A stretch of 64,000 bases of DNA from a virus (IMGVR_UViG_3300036715_001578:1-64000); one strand, 5' to 3'. Positions 1 to 8,878 are shown, counted from the first letter of the stretch. The notes: generated by a model from the letters alone, not told the origin. Program-made: numbers and translations.

Positions 1-2
1 TC

Positions 3-140
3 AAGTTCCTCGTGGCTTATGACGCCGACTCAAATGCGGTGCAAGAGTCCACGATGAACACCAAGATCGTGATGGAGCCTGGCTCTATCAGCGAAGCTCA
101 GCTCAATCTCGCCTGCCCCAAGGAGGGTCCCAATGTCTGA
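3..140 (+). CDS. C-terminus of an unidentified protein (cut by window edge)
   Basis: An open frame enters from the left edge and ends at a TGA at 138-140, giving 45 visible residues that end in CPKEGPNV. The last codons overlap the ATG of the SpoVR-like gene at 133, so the two are translationally coupled. In bacteria spoVR travels with a PrkA-type kinase and a VWA protein (YeaH), so an upstream partner of that kind is possible. The visible tail does not allow identification. Confidence 0.6.
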   Translation, partial: KFLVAYDADSNAVQESTMNTKIVMEPGSISEAQLNLACPKEGPNV

Positions 141-1710
141 AGATAGCAAGCTCCTGTTCACGTCGGGCGCCGACTGGAATGAAGAGCTCCTCCGACGCTG
201 CTGGGAGGAGTGCAAGGTCATCGCGCAAGAGGACATGCGCCAGACCTACTACGAGCCTCAGATTGAAGTGGTCTCGGCCGCACAGATGCTCGAAGCTTAT
301 ACCTCAAGCGGCTTGCCGGTCTGGTACTCGCACTGGTCATACGGCAAGGAGCTGGTCAAGTCGGAGGCAGACTACAAGAAGGGCCTCATGGGCCTGGCGT
401 ACGAGATCGTCATCAACTCGAATCCCTGCATCGCCTACCTGATGGAGGAGAACAACGCGTTGGTCCAACTGTTGGTCATCGCGCACGCATCGATCGGCCA
501 CTCCGCTGTCTTCAAGAACAACTTCATGTTCAAGAACTACACGGACGCGGCGGGCATCGTCAGCTACCTGAGCTTCGCTCGCCGTTACATCTTGATGTGC
601 GAAGAGCGCTACGGCGTTGACGAAGTCGAAGCGGTGCTTGACGCGTGCCATGCACTGAGCCTGTACGGCACAGACAGCGCTAAGCGGAACCGCGCTCTGA
701 ACTCTGAGCAAGAGGAGAAGAAGGCCATCGAGCGCTTTGCTCAGCAGCTGTATGACTATGACGCTGTGTGGCAGAAGGTCGGCAAAGGCTTGGTCGACAA
801 GGCAAAGGCTGACCAAGCACCGCCTGCCGAGGATGACGAAGAAGGCTTGCTCGCAGAGCCGCAAGAGAACCTCCTCTACTTCATCGAGAAGCACGGCAAG
901 ATCCCAGCGTGGAAGAAGGAGCTCATCCGCATCAACCGGATGATCGCTCAGTACTTTGACCCACAACGCAAGACCAAGGTGCTGAATGAGGGCTACGCTA
1001 CCTTCACTCACTACTACATCCTCAACAGGCTGTATGACAAGGGCCTAATCGACGAAGGTTCGATGCATGAGTTCTTCCGAATGCACTCGGGCGTCATCGC
1101 GCAGCGTGCGCAAGCCGCCTTCAACCCGTACAAGCTCGGCTTTGAGATCTTCATGTCCCTCAAGGCTGCCTGCGAGGATGGCTGCAAGGACCCCGATGAC
1201 GAGCCGTACCACGGCCACTTGAAGGGGCAACCGTGGCAGGATGTCTTGCAAGAAGCCATGATGAACTATACCGATGAGACCTTCATCCTGCAGTTCTTGG
1301 CGCCGTCGGTAGCGAAGAAGCTCGAGATGTTTGCGATCCGTGACCACGGACTCTATGACGAAGAGTACCTAATCACCGAGGTGGCTCGTCCTGAGTCCTT
1401 CCGTGAACTGCGCGCTAAGCTGGCCGCACAGTACCACATCTCGCGCTACAAGCCTGACATCCAGGTCATCGGAAACGACGATGACGTGCTAAGGTTGAAG
1501 CACTTCGTTGTCAACAACCGCCCCCTCAACGAAGAGCAAGCCAATGACGTGATCGCGCATGCCTCCTACCTTTGGGGCGGCACGGTCAAGCTGACGATGT
1601 ACATCGATGACGGCGACGGTGAAACCAGCGTGCCGCATGTCATCATGGCCCTCAACGGCGCAAGGGTTGAGAACAGCATCGATATCGGCTGGGGCGTGTT
1701 TACATTCTGA
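133..1710 (+). CDS. spoVR: SpoVR-family protein
   Basis: This 525-residue protein has the usual length of the SpoVR family (about 500). It contains the family hallmark around residues 88-108 (GLAYEIVINSNPCIAYLMEE) followed by HASIGHSAVFKNN. The biochemical role of SpoVR is not settled. In bacteria it is co-transcribed with a PrkA/YeaG kinase and a YeaH VWA protein and linked to stress or sporulation. Here it overlaps the end of the preceding gene by 8 bases. A phage copy is unusual and may alter host stress physiology, which is inference. Confidence 0.9.
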   Translation: MSEDSKLLFTSGADWNEELLRRCWEECKVIAQEDMRQTYYEPQIEVVSAAQMLEAYTSSGLPVWYSHWSYGKELVKSEADYKKGLMGLAYEIVINSNPCIAYLMEENNALVQLLVIAHASIGHSAVFKNNFMFKNYTDAAGIVSYLSFARRYILMCEERYGVDEVEAVLDACHALSLYGTDSAKRNRALNSEQEEKKAIERFAQQLYDYDAVWQKVGKGLVDKAKADQAPPAEDDEEGLLAEPQENLLYFIEKHGKIPAWKKELIRINRMIAQYFDPQRKTKVLNEGYATFTHYYILNRLYDKGLIDEGSMHEFFRMHSGVIAQRAQAAFNPYKLGFEIFMSLKAACEDGCKDPDDEPYHGHLKGQPWQDVLQEAMMNYTDETFILQFLAPSVAKKLEMFAIRDHGLYDEEYLITEVARPESFRELRAKLAAQYHISRYKPDIQVIGNDDDVLRLKHFVVNNRPLNEEQANDVIAHASYLWGGTVKLTMYIDDGDGETSVPHVIMALNGARVENSIDIGWGVFTF

Positions 1711-1718
1711 GCGTCGTG

Positions 1719-1856
1719 ATGGCCGATAGGTTGAGTAGATTGTGCCGCAAGGAGATGCGCCTACGAGAGCAACAGCTCAAGCAGGCGTATGAGCTCAAGG
1801 AGCTGCTTCGACAGCTCCGCGAGGACATCGTCAAGCTCCAAAGGCTGCAAGCATGA
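1719..1856 (+). CDS. small coiled-coil protein, 45 aa
   Basis: ATG at 1719, with the TGA at 1854-1856 overlapping the ATG of the Nudix gene (ATGA junction). The product is highly charged (Lys, Arg, Glu, Gln) with regularly spaced leucines, as expected for one long helix or coiled coil. It lies 8 bases after spoVR, so the three genes probably form one transcript. No family is recognised. Confidence 0.6.
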   Translation: MADRLSRLCRKEMRLREQQLKQAYELKELLRQLREDIVKLQRLQA

Positions 1857-2287
1857 ACTACGAGAATCCCACACCTGTCGCGGTCAACATGGTAAGAGTC
1901 CTTGACAGTGACCTCAATGTCATCGGCCTGCTGGGGATCGAACGGGGCATCGAGCCACAGCTAGGCGGGCTGGCGATGCCTGGTGGCTACGTCGACAAGC
2001 TTGAGTCCATCGAGCAAGCCGCTTCGCGCGAATTTGCGGAGGAGGTAGGCATCTCCTTCTCCCCTAGTATGTGGAGGCTGTCTCACTCTGAGATTACGGC
2101 TACAAACCGTGTGCTGATCTTCTGCGAGGCAATAGTATGCATTCCCGAGCCGAAGATCGCTGAGCTCAAGCCTAACCGAGAGGTGCGGCGCTTTTGCGTG
2201 CTGACACGCGAGTCAAAGCTGTGCTTCCCGCTTCATCAGAAAGCTCTCGACGCTTACTTTAACAAGCAGGTGCATGATGATCGCTGA
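1853..2287 (+). CDS. Nudix hydrolase
   Basis: A 144-residue protein with a complete Nudix box (G-x5-E-x7-REFAEEVGI, about residues 43-65), so the Mg-binding glutamates are present. Members hydrolyse nucleoside diphosphates linked to another moiety, such as ADP-ribose, NADH or oxidised dNTPs; the substrate cannot be read here. Its end overlaps by 14 bases the NADAR gene, whose family acts on ADP-ribose-type substrates. The pair therefore suggests ADP-ribose or NAD-related chemistry, which is inference from context. Confidence 0.9.
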   Translation: MNYENPTPVAVNMVRVLDSDLNVIGLLGIERGIEPQLGGLAMPGGYVDKLESIEQAASREFAEEVGISFSPSMWRLSHSEITATNRVLIFCEAIVCIPEPKIAELKPNREVRRFCVLTRESKLCFPLHQKALDAYFNKQVHDDR

Positions 2288-2726
2288 GTTCAAGGGTGAA
2301 CACCGTTGGCTGAGCAACTTTTGGCCTTGCACCGTCAAGTACAAGGACGTGCTCTTCCCGTCATCGGAGCATGCTTATGTCATGGCCAAAGTCGAGCCGC
2401 ACCTTTGGCCCGCGGTCTTGGACCTGGTCCTTGAAGCAAAGACAGCGGGTCAAGTCAAGCGGCTCGGGCGCAAGCTGCCGCTTCGACCTGACTGGGACCT
2501 GGTCAAGGTGCAGGTGATGCGTGACATCCTTGAAAGCAAGTTCTCAAACACCGGCCTTGCGGCGATGCTGCTAACCACGGGTGATGAGGAGCTTGTGGAG
2601 GGAAACCACTGGGGTGACACCTTCTGGGGCGTCTGTGACGGCGTCGGTCAAAACTGGCTAGGTCGGCTGCTGATGGGAATCAGGGCTGATCTGGCAAGTA
2701 AGCGAGCGTCTCCCGAAGCTCCTTAA
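2274..2726 (+). CDS. NADAR family (RibA/RibD-fused-like) N-glycosidase
   Basis: A 150-residue protein with the NADAR/DUF1768 pattern: F(K)GEHRWLSNFWP near the start, then PSSEHAYVMAK, and a C-terminal GDTFWGVCDGVGQNWLGRLLM. The family was named for NAD/ADP-ribose links, and some members remove ADP-ribose from guanine in DNA and so reverse DarT-type toxins. It is coupled to the Nudix gene by a 14-base overlap. In a phage it could counter ADP-ribosylation-based defence or recycle NAD breakdown products; both are inferences. Confidence 0.88.
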   Translation: MMIAEFKGEHRWLSNFWPCTVKYKDVLFPSSEHAYVMAKVEPHLWPAVLDLVLEAKTAGQVKRLGRKLPLRPDWDLVKVQVMRDILESKFSNTGLAAMLLTTGDEELVEGNHWGDTFWGVCDGVGQNWLGRLLMGIRADLASKRASPEAP

Positions 2727-2847
2727 CCACTTCGTGCAGCTTGTCGGCGATCCGACGAATGCGCGCCTCCACGCCCGGATCATCAATGTTCCGAGCGAGT
2801 TCATGCAGCGCAATCACTGCGCTCTGGAGCGTCAGCAGGTCTTTCAT
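2680..2847 (-). CDS. small helical protein, 55 aa, convergent to NADAR gene
   Basis: ATG at 2847 read leftward, ending inside the NADAR gene (47-base tail-to-tail overlap). The product is helical, with regularly spaced Leu/Ile and many Arg/Asp/Glu residues. The start is chosen because a late-promoter hexamer TAAATA ends exactly 5 bases upstream, the same spacing as other late genes here. No family is recognised. Confidence 0.5.
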   Translation of the reverse strand: MKDLLTLQSAVIALHELARNIDDPGVEARIRRIADKLHEVVKELRETLAYLPDQP

Positions 2848-2852
2848 AGAAG

Positions 2853-2858
2853 TATTTA
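2853..2858 (-). promoter_or_regulatory. T4-type late promoter hexamer
   Basis: GCTAAATA on the minus strand, 5 bases before the ATG at 2847. T4 late promoters consist of TATAAATA placed about 6 bases before the transcript start, so a leaderless mRNA is predicted. Confidence 0.55.
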
Positions 2859-2869
2859 GCCAAGACCTG

Positions 2870-2898
2870 TTTACCTGGACATTTGAAAGGGATACAAT
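2870..2898 (+). promoter_or_regulatory. sigma70-type promoter of rIIA
   Basis: TTTACC (-35), 17-base spacer, TACAAT (-10), then CATTCC and a leader ending GATACTTAAGGAAG before the rIIA ATG. The same TTTACA/TACAATCAT core and GATACTTAAGGAG-type leader recurs at 10375, 12944, 14936 and, reversed, at 47205. Confidence 0.85.
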
Positions 2899-2934
2899 CA
2901 TTCCTATCGAAACTCGGATACTTAAGGAAGCGAA

Positions 2935-5535
2935 ATGAAGCTGCTCGAGGAAGAGATCAAGTTCGAAGGCAACCTCCCCCAGGATGACCGCTTGACCTTC
3001 AAGCTGAAGTCCAACCCGAAGATGTTCGCGATCCTGTCGGACGGCATCTACACCGACAAGATTATGGCCGTCATCCGCGAGCTGAGCTGCAACGCTCGTG
3101 ACTCCGCGGTCATGGCTGCCATCGCCGACCCGGATCCTGCTCGCAAGTTCGGCTTCATGGTCAACGTGCCGACCACGCTCGACAACAACTTCTGGGTCGA
3201 GGACGTCGGCCTGGGCATCGACCCCGACCACATCGTCGACATCTTCTGGACCTACGGCGCATCGACCAAGACCCACACGAATGACGCCATCGGCGCTCTC
3301 GGCCTCGGCTCGAAGAGCCCGTTCGCCTACACGAAGAGCTCGTTCCTCGTCATCAACCGATACAACGGCGTCGAGTACAAGTACTTCTGCTTCATCAACG
3401 AAGGCGGCGTGCCGGACGGCAAGCTGGTCTTCCAAGCTCCTACTGACTTGCCTAACGGCGTCCGTGTCGAGCTCGCGGTTCGCATCGATGACATCAAAGC
3501 CTTCCGCCAACGGATCATCCGCTTCTACAGCTACTGGAACCCCGCTGACCTGCCCACCTTCCAAGGCGATACCTCGGTGGTCAAGGCCATCGAAGAGGCC
3601 CGCGGCAACCCGATCTCTACCGGCAGCGACTGGAACCTCCGCAAGTACAGCCATGACAACGCCGGCCCGGTCGCCGTCATGGGCGGCGTGCCCTACCGCA
3701 TCACGGCCCAGTCCTTGCCCCGTGTTTCAGATCGCGCTCGCGCCATCCTGAACCAGCCGATCACGATCACCTTCCCCATTGGCGCCTTGAGCTTCCAGGC
3801 TTCGCGCGAGGAGCTCAGCTATGACGAGCCGACGTGCAAGGTCTTGAGCGTTGCATTTGACCGGATCGCTGGCGAGCTGGTTGAAAAGTCCAAGTCGGAC
3901 CTGCACAACATGGACTCGCCGAACGCTTTCCTCAAGAAGTTCAACGAGAAGTACCGCCTGCTGTACGAAAGCTTCCCGTTTGTCGCTCAAATCATCATGG
4001 GCGAGACCTTCAAGCTGGCCGACGGCCGCGAGGTCGTGCCGAGCAAGCTGCGCACCGACCGCATTCATGTCAGCAAGGGAGAGCACCTGCTATTCAATGT
4101 CCAGTTGATCTCCGCGGACTACAAGATATACGTCAAGGGGCCGCAGCGCTTCGGCCTGACGGCGATCTCCTTCGTGATGGTGGAGCATCCTGGCACGGTT
4201 GACCCGAAGACCAAGCGCACGGTCGGTGCCCAGAACAACACGATCGACTGGTTCTCGCCGGCGCTCGAGCCGAAGCCGTTGCTGAACGTCAACATGAAGC
4301 GGCGGGCGGCGAACTACCTGCATGAAGGCCACAAGGTCACAAACACCAACTTTGACCTGTACACGCGCGAAGGCAACATCGCCTTCATCATCAATGACCT
4401 AGGCGAGCGTGGCTCGGAAGGCATCCGCTTCTACGCTGAACAGTTCAACGACCCTGACCTGATCCGAGCCTACCAGAGCGCCGCTCTGTACTTCATCGAC
4501 GGCTTCGGCGGCGGCTTGAGCGCAGCGGACACTCTGGTCAAGTTCAGCGAGCATGTCAAGGGCACGATCGCGGACGGCGCTAAGGTCGTGCTGCTGAGCA
4601 CGCTGCCGAAGTTCAAGTTCCCTGAGCCACCGAAGCGTGACTTCGTAGCAGCAAAGAAGCCTGCGCAGAAGGGCACGATCGAGCAGCGCTTCGACATGTA
4701 CACCTTCCCCGTTGACCAAGCCGGCAAGCACATTCAGCGCGAGCTCTACAAGCTGGATGGCCTGATCAACCTGAGCTTCTACAAGCCCACCCACAGCCGT
4801 GACTATGCACGTCACGAGCTGAAGCGGCCAATGCTGTACGTGCCCACCGTGCACGGTCAACCGCTGGGCGTGCACAAGCAGTTGATCGAGAACGAGCTGG
4901 TCGGCGCCTTGTTCACGCTCGGCTTGCTCGAGCCTTTCATGACAGACGGCAAGCCATTGATGATCGGCTTGCTGTCTGACCGGCAGCAAGAGGAATGCAA
5001 GAACAAAGGCGTAGAGCTTGTCGACATGGCTGAGCTGCTCAAGCCGATCAAGGACATGGTAACAGCCGACGCCGGCTTGCTCAAGGCAATGCAAAGCCGG
5101 TTAAACGCCCTTGACCGGTCGGACGGCGCGCGGATCGCTAAGGCCTTCATCAATGAATCCAAGTTTGTCAAGGCGATGGGGCCGCTCGGCCCGAACAACG
5201 TCTTTGTTAAGCTGCGGGGCATCACAAACGTGGTCAAGAGCGCGCTGATCGGCAACACGAAGCGCTCGGCGCTCGTGTACGTGGTCCACACGATCGAGCG
5301 TCAGTTCGATGACATGCGAACCCTGCTAGAAGGCAAGGTGCGCCTTGCCGACGTGCTCAAGGCTTACCCGCTGCTCGAGCACCTGGGCGATGAGCTCTAC
5401 GATCGCAAGGAGCCCTTCTTCCACCAAGTTGTTGCCTACTTGGTGGGTGTTGACCGCACGATCGCTGAAGCTGAAGCCCAAGCACGACGCGACACCGAAG
5501 CTGCTTACTGGGCCGAAGCTTTGCTGACCGCTTAA
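2935..5535 (+). CDS. rIIA: RIIA-like protein (GHKL ATPase-type)
   Basis: An 866-residue protein (T4 RIIA has 725) with a GHKL-type ATP-binding N-terminus: ELSCNARDS near residue 48 (Asn box), DVGLGIDPDH near 86, and GALGLGSKSPFAY near 120. RIIA is a membrane-associated early protein that with RIIB affects lysis timing and exclusion by lambda Rex; the mechanism is unknown. The rIIA-rIIB order is as in T4, but each gene here has its own strong promoter. The start is supported by an AAGGAAG ribosome-binding site. Confidence 0.9.
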   Translation: MKLLEEEIKFEGNLPQDDRLTFKLKSNPKMFAILSDGIYTDKIMAVIRELSCNARDSAVMAAIADPDPARKFGFMVNVPTTLDNNFWVEDVGLGIDPDHIVDIFWTYGASTKTHTNDAIGALGLGSKSPFAYTKSSFLVINRYNGVEYKYFCFINEGGVPDGKLVFQAPTDLPNGVRVELAVRIDDIKAFRQRIIRFYSYWNPADLPTFQGDTSVVKAIEEARGNPISTGSDWNLRKYSHDNAGPVAVMGGVPYRITAQSLPRVSDRARAILNQPITITFPIGALSFQASREELSYDEPTCKVLSVAFDRIAGELVEKSKSDLHNMDSPNAFLKKFNEKYRLLYESFPFVAQIIMGETFKLADGREVVPSKLRTDRIHVSKGEHLLFNVQLISADYKIYVKGPQRFGLTAISFVMVEHPGTVDPKTKRTVGAQNNTIDWFSPALEPKPLLNVNMKRRAANYLHEGHKVTNTNFDLYTREGNIAFIINDLGERGSEGIRFYAEQFNDPDLIRAYQSAALYFIDGFGGGLSAADTLVKFSEHVKGTIADGAKVVLLSTLPKFKFPEPPKRDFVAAKKPAQKGTIEQRFDMYTFPVDQAGKHIQRELYKLDGLINLSFYKPTHSRDYARHELKRPMLYVPTVHGQPLGVHKQLIENELVGALFTLGLLEPFMTDGKPLMIGLLSDRQQEECKNKGVELVDMAELLKPIKDMVTADAGLLKAMQSRLNALDRSDGARIAKAFINESKFVKAMGPLGPNNVFVKLRGITNVVKSALIGNTKRSALVYVVHTIERQFDDMRTLLEGKVRLADVLKAYPLLEHLGDELYDRKEPFFHQVVAYLVGVDRTIAEAEAQARRDTEAAYWAEALLTA

Positions 5536-5551
5536 ATACATCACGGACTTG

Positions 5552-5580
5552 TTTACACCGGATCCGCTTCAGTATACAAT
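5552..5580 (+). promoter_or_regulatory. sigma70-type promoter of rIIB
   Basis: TTTACA, 17-base spacer, TACAAT, followed by a short leader with GGAGAGAG before the ATG at 5607. Confidence 0.85.
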
Positions 5581-5606
5581 TCACATACCACAACACGGAG
5601 AGAGCC

Positions 5607-6779
5607 ATGGCAATCGATGCAAAGAGCGCGCCGCAGGTCTTCTGGACCAAGAACGCAGTCGGTCTGACCCTGATCGTCAACGGAGTGCCGGCGGTCGTTG
5701 ACACGACCAACCCGAACTTCGACCTGATCGAGCAGGAGCTGCGCGCCGGCAAGTACGACCGAGTCCTGGCTCTCGCCAATGTCAAGCGTACGGTCGCCGA
5801 AGCGATCACCAACGCTAACGCTCGCGTGCGCTTCGTTGATGGTGAGCTCTACTGGGAAGGCCCGAAGGGCCCCGAGAAGATCGCCGGTCCACTCGTGGAC
5901 CGCATCATCGCCTCTGTCCGCAACGGCAGCACGGCCGAGTCCATTCAGCCGCTGGTCCTGCTGCTGCAGAACATCAGCCGTAACAAGAAGAAGGACCTCC
6001 GCGAGGAGCTGTACCAGTTCCTGATGAGCGGCAAGATGCCCATCACGAAGGACGGTTGCTTCCTGGCCTACAAGAAGGTCGCGCGAAACTTCAAGGACAT
6101 CTACACCGGCACGCTGGACAACAGCCCCGGCAAGCTGGTCGCCATGGACCCGGACAAGGTCGACGTCAACCGTCACCAGACCTGCTCCGTGGGCCTGCAC
6201 TTCTGCTCGCGCTCCTACCTGAGCCAGTACCGCAGCGATGTCAGCTCACGCACCGTCATCGTCAAGGTCAACCCGCGCTTCGTGTTCGCCATCCCGACGG
6301 ACTACCAGAACACCAAGGGTCGTGCCTCCGAGTACTTCGTCGTCGGCGAAGCTCTGGGCGATGCGGCCAAGGACGAGCTGTTCCTGCAGCCCTTCATCTT
6401 CGACGAGAACATGAAGGACGCCGCACCGCAAGTCAAGTTCGTGGAGCAAGGTCCGGAAGGCGCCAAGCAGAAGGCCCGCAAGAACGTGGCGCAGCCGAAG
6501 GAGACCGTCTCCATCGGCAACCTGAAGCCTTCGCTGAAGGTCCTGGCCGAAGGCTACGGCCTGGCAAAGAACGGCAAGGCCTGGGTCCGCTTCCAGGACT
6601 CCAAGGGGCCGCTGCCGGCTGAGAAGTACACGATCGCCTTCGAGCAAGACGGCACCTACATCTCCTCGATCACTGGCAAGCCGGTGCCGAAGAGCGACCT
6701 GAAACAGCTGTCGGTCGAGACCAAGTCGGTCCGCTCTGCAATGGTCCGCGCCGTGGCCAAGCGCCGCGGCCGCGCCTAA
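5607..6779 (+). CDS. rIIB: RIIB-like protein
   Basis: A 390-residue protein (T4 RIIB has 312). The N-terminus (VTLIVNGVPAVVDTTNPNF, then a helical repeat region) and the middle section with a Cys/His-containing beta region (QTCSVGLHFCS, residues 190-200) are typical of the RIIB family. It probably acts with RIIA at the membrane during early infection. The C-terminal tail is basic (AKRRGRA) and may bind nucleic acid. It is followed after 11 bases by a small membrane-protein gene. Confidence 0.88.
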   Translation: MAIDAKSAPQVFWTKNAVGLTLIVNGVPAVVDTTNPNFDLIEQELRAGKYDRVLALANVKRTVAEAITNANARVRFVDGELYWEGPKGPEKIAGPLVDRIIASVRNGSTAESIQPLVLLLQNISRNKKKDLREELYQFLMSGKMPITKDGCFLAYKKVARNFKDIYTGTLDNSPGKLVAMDPDKVDVNRHQTCSVGLHFCSRSYLSQYRSDVSSRTVIVKVNPRFVFAIPTDYQNTKGRASEYFVVGEALGDAAKDELFLQPFIFDENMKDAAPQVKFVEQGPEGAKQKARKNVAQPKETVSIGNLKPSLKVLAEGYGLAKNGKAWVRFQDSKGPLPAEKYTIAFEQDGTYISSITGKPVPKSDLKQLSVETKSVRSAMVRAVAKRRGRA

Positions 6780-6790
6780 GGAGACGCTCT

Positions 6791-7285
6791 GTGAAAGCCA
6801 ACAGCTGGCACGGGCGTCTCGCCTTCTATTACCACAGCGCCAACCTACACCCTGAGGTGCAGGTGGACATCTGCACCTACTCACACTGGGTGTTCTGGGG
6901 TACGGTCAAGGCTCTGCTCATTACAGCCTACGGCGGCCTCATCGCCTTCCTTGCAGGTCATGACATAGCTTGGGTTGCAGCGCTTGTGAAACTCAGAGCT
7001 TTGCCTGACGCCGGCGACTTGCTCGCAATCGTCCTGGTCCTGCCGCTCATGGCAGCGGTCTCCCTCTTCGTTGTCGGCTTTGTCTTCGGCAGCTACCACT
7101 ATGGCGAGTGGAAGAAGGCCAAGCGAAAGGCCAAGAAAGCCGTGGAGCCCGAGCCCTACGAGCCCGACTTCTTGACCAAGCTCTGGGAGTCCTGGTCCGG
7201 CAAGATGTGCTTCCGCGTGGACTTCTCCGACCGTACCGAGCTGCCTACATGGGTTGACCGTACGCGCAGCCGCCGCTACTACTGA
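6791..7285 (+). CDS. membrane protein with two transmembrane helices
   Basis: GTG start preceded by GGAGACG, 11 bases after rIIB. The 164-residue product has two hydrophobic helices (about residues 35-58 and 78-100), a basic stretch KKAKRKAKKA and a soluble C-terminus. Its position in the rII transcript suggests a role at the cell membrane. No family is recognised. Confidence 0.7.
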   Translation: MKANSWHGRLAFYYHSANLHPEVQVDICTYSHWVFWGTVKALLITAYGGLIAFLAGHDIAWVAALVKLRALPDAGDLLAIVLVLPLMAAVSLFVVGFVFGSYHYGEWKKAKRKAKKAVEPEPYEPDFLTKLWESWSGKMCFRVDFSDRTELPTWVDRTRSRRYY

Positions 7286-7318
7286 TCCTCCCTCCGGCGT
7301 CATGCAACGACGCTTTCA

Positions 7319-7348
7319 CCGCCCGGCCTAACAGCTGGGCGGTTTTTT
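7319..7348 (+). terminator. intrinsic terminator after the rII operon
   Basis: CCGCCC, 12-base loop GGCCTAACAGCT (outer bases can pair further), GGGCGG, then six T residues. It lies between the membrane-protein stop and the next promoter. Confidence 0.88.
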
Positions 7349-7361
7349 CTTGCGCGCTTGG

Positions 7362-7390
7362 TTTACATTCTGTAGAGGTCCGGGTACAAT
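7362..7390 (+). promoter_or_regulatory. sigma70-type promoter of the HNH gene
   Basis: TTTACA, 17-base spacer, TACAAT and CAT. An 82-base leader follows, with a small hairpin (GCCTGCAAGGC), ending AGAGGAGAACATC before the ATG at 7473. Confidence 0.85.
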
Positions 7391-7472
7391 CATAAATACC
7401 GCCTGCAAGGCGCCAAAGCGGACGTAGGAAGATAGGTTTAGCCGCACCTGCTGGAAACTAGAGGAGAACATC

Positions 7473-8102
7473 ATGCAGCATCAAGTTCTGGTACTCGACA
7501 AGTCTTGGACCCCTCACGAGTGGATCACCCGTGACGAGGCCATCATGTGCGAAGCCAAGGGCCAAGTCCTGGATCACCTGGGCGATGACCTCATCACCTA
7601 CCGTGGTGGTGACAACTCCGTGACCAAGTCCCAGTCCGAGCTGATGACGGCTTCGATCATCGTCATCAAGGGCGAGTCAACGGTCAAGCGGGTTAAGCCG
7701 TCTGCGCTGACGAACTCCTCACTGTTCCAGCGTGACCGCTACATGTGCGCCTACTGCTCTGGCTTGTTCACGAGCCATGACCTGACTCGTGACCACATCA
7801 TGCCGGTGTCGAAGGGCGGCCCGGACGTGTGGATGAACGTGGTCACGGCCTGCAAGGCCTGCAACAACCTGAAGGGTGACTTGCTGCCAGGCAAGCCGCT
7901 GCCGCATGGACAGTACAGCCCGCAAGGCACTCGGACCATGGATCCGCTCTACCTGCCGTACATCCCGTGCAAGGCCGAAGCCATGATCATGCGCAACCGC
8001 AACATCCAGGCTGATCAGATGGCCTTCTTGTTGGGACGGATCGCCAACAAGGACCGCAGCCGCGTGTACCGTGACTTGGCTCCGAAGTTCATCACGAGCT
8101 GA
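7473..8102 (+). CDS. HNH endonuclease, 209 aa
   Basis: The N-terminal beta region (VLVLDKSWTPHEWI) and an HNH/McrA-type core: C92-x2-C95, RDHIMP at 106-111, N122, and C127-x2-C130-N131. The paired cysteines bind a structural zinc and the His/Asn residues bind the catalytic metal. Its base composition matches its neighbours and it has its own strong promoter, so it is probably a resident phage nuclease (host DNA breakdown or packaging accessory) and not a recent homing insertion. Confidence 0.85.
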   Translation: MQHQVLVLDKSWTPHEWITRDEAIMCEAKGQVLDHLGDDLITYRGGDNSVTKSQSELMTASIIVIKGESTVKRVKPSALTNSSLFQRDRYMCAYCSGLFTSHDLTRDHIMPVSKGGPDVWMNVVTACKACNNLKGDLLPGKPLPHGQYSPQGTRTMDPLYLPYIPCKAEAMIMRNRNIQADQMAFLLGRIANKDRSRVYRDLAPKFITS

Positions 8103-8115
8103 GTTCAAGCTCGGC

Positions 8116-8121
8116 TAAATA
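8116..8121 (+). promoter_or_regulatory. T4-type late promoter hexamer
   Basis: GGCTAAATA 29 bases before the ATG at 8151, overlapping the start of the hairpin described next. Confidence 0.5.
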
Positions 8122-8148
8122 AGGGTGGCATTTGCCACCCCCTTTATT
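8118..8148 (+). other. hairpin in the leader of the 8151 gene
   Basis: AATAAGGGTGGC, ATTT loop, GCCACCC-CC-TTTATT: a strong stem with a two-base bulge, ending three bases before the ATG at 8151. It may terminate the HNH transcript or shield the late start codon. The weak T run leaves this open. Confidence 0.5.
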
Positions 8149-8150
8149 CT

Positions 8151-8834
8151 ATGCTAGTCGAAGATGTGTTCACCAACCGAGATAGGTCACCCCGCACCGC
8201 TGCGCTAAAGCTTCAGCAGGCGATGGCTGACTACCCGCTTGACCTTCACATCACCCTCGCCCCCACAGAGGTGTACGGCAAGGCTAAGGAAGCCGGTAAG
8301 GCTGGCGTACGGCTCTCCTACACAGACACACACGGCTTAGTCAAAGGCTGGGTTGACCTGCTACCGTCACCGACTCTACCCGAAGAGTATGTCGTCGTGG
8401 CGGCTGCGAGCGGTAGCGTCTTTTCGGGGGAGAAGTTTGACATTCCGAAAATCTTCAAGGTCATGCAGCGAGACTTCATGTTCAAGGTGTTTGAGCAGCA
8501 GCTGAAGTCAGCCTTAGGTGTGACATCAATTGACCAACGGCAAGGCATCGGTGAGGACAACGACTACGTTGCGCACTGGGACATCTTCCCGCCGTTCAAC
8601 CTGCCAGGTCACCAGGTGTATGACCAGTACATCGTCTCTCACATCAACATCAACATCACCACCCATTCGACGGTCCGAGTCTGGATCTATGATGTCAACG
8701 GCGATGACGCCGCAAAAGCCGAAGCAACCGACCTCCATGAAGCGCTAAAAGAGGCCGCGGAGGCGATCAAGCAAATGACGCCTGACGACATGCAAGATCC
8801 AAGCCACAACCTAAAGCCATATAAGCGGTTCTGA
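8151..8834 (+). CDS. LQQ-module protein, 227 aa
   Basis: Near the N-terminus is the helix ALKLQQAMADY followed by alternating beta-like stretches, the pattern that recurs in about a dozen genes of this window. The C-terminus is an acidic helix (EALKEAAEAIKQM). A late-promoter hexamer lies upstream, so late expression and a virion or internal-head location are plausible inferences. No named family is recognised. Confidence 0.65.
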   Translation: MLVEDVFTNRDRSPRTAALKLQQAMADYPLDLHITLAPTEVYGKAKEAGKAGVRLSYTDTHGLVKGWVDLLPSPTLPEEYVVVAAASGSVFSGEKFDIPKIFKVMQRDFMFKVFEQQLKSALGVTSIDQRQGIGEDNDYVAHWDIFPPFNLPGHQVYDQYIVSHININITTHSTVRVWIYDVNGDDAAKAEATDLHEALKEAAEAIKQMTPDDMQDPSHNLKPYKRF

Positions 8835-8838
8835 CAGC

Positions 8839-8844
8839 TAAATA
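8839..8844 (+). promoter_or_regulatory. T4-type late promoter hexamer
   Basis: AGCTAAATA directly after the stop of the 8151 gene, 34 bases before the ATG at 8879. This one leaves room for a leader with GGAGACC. Confidence 0.55.
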
Positions 8845-8878
8845 CTAGGCACGGCAAGCTCGCCGTTCGGAGACCGCC

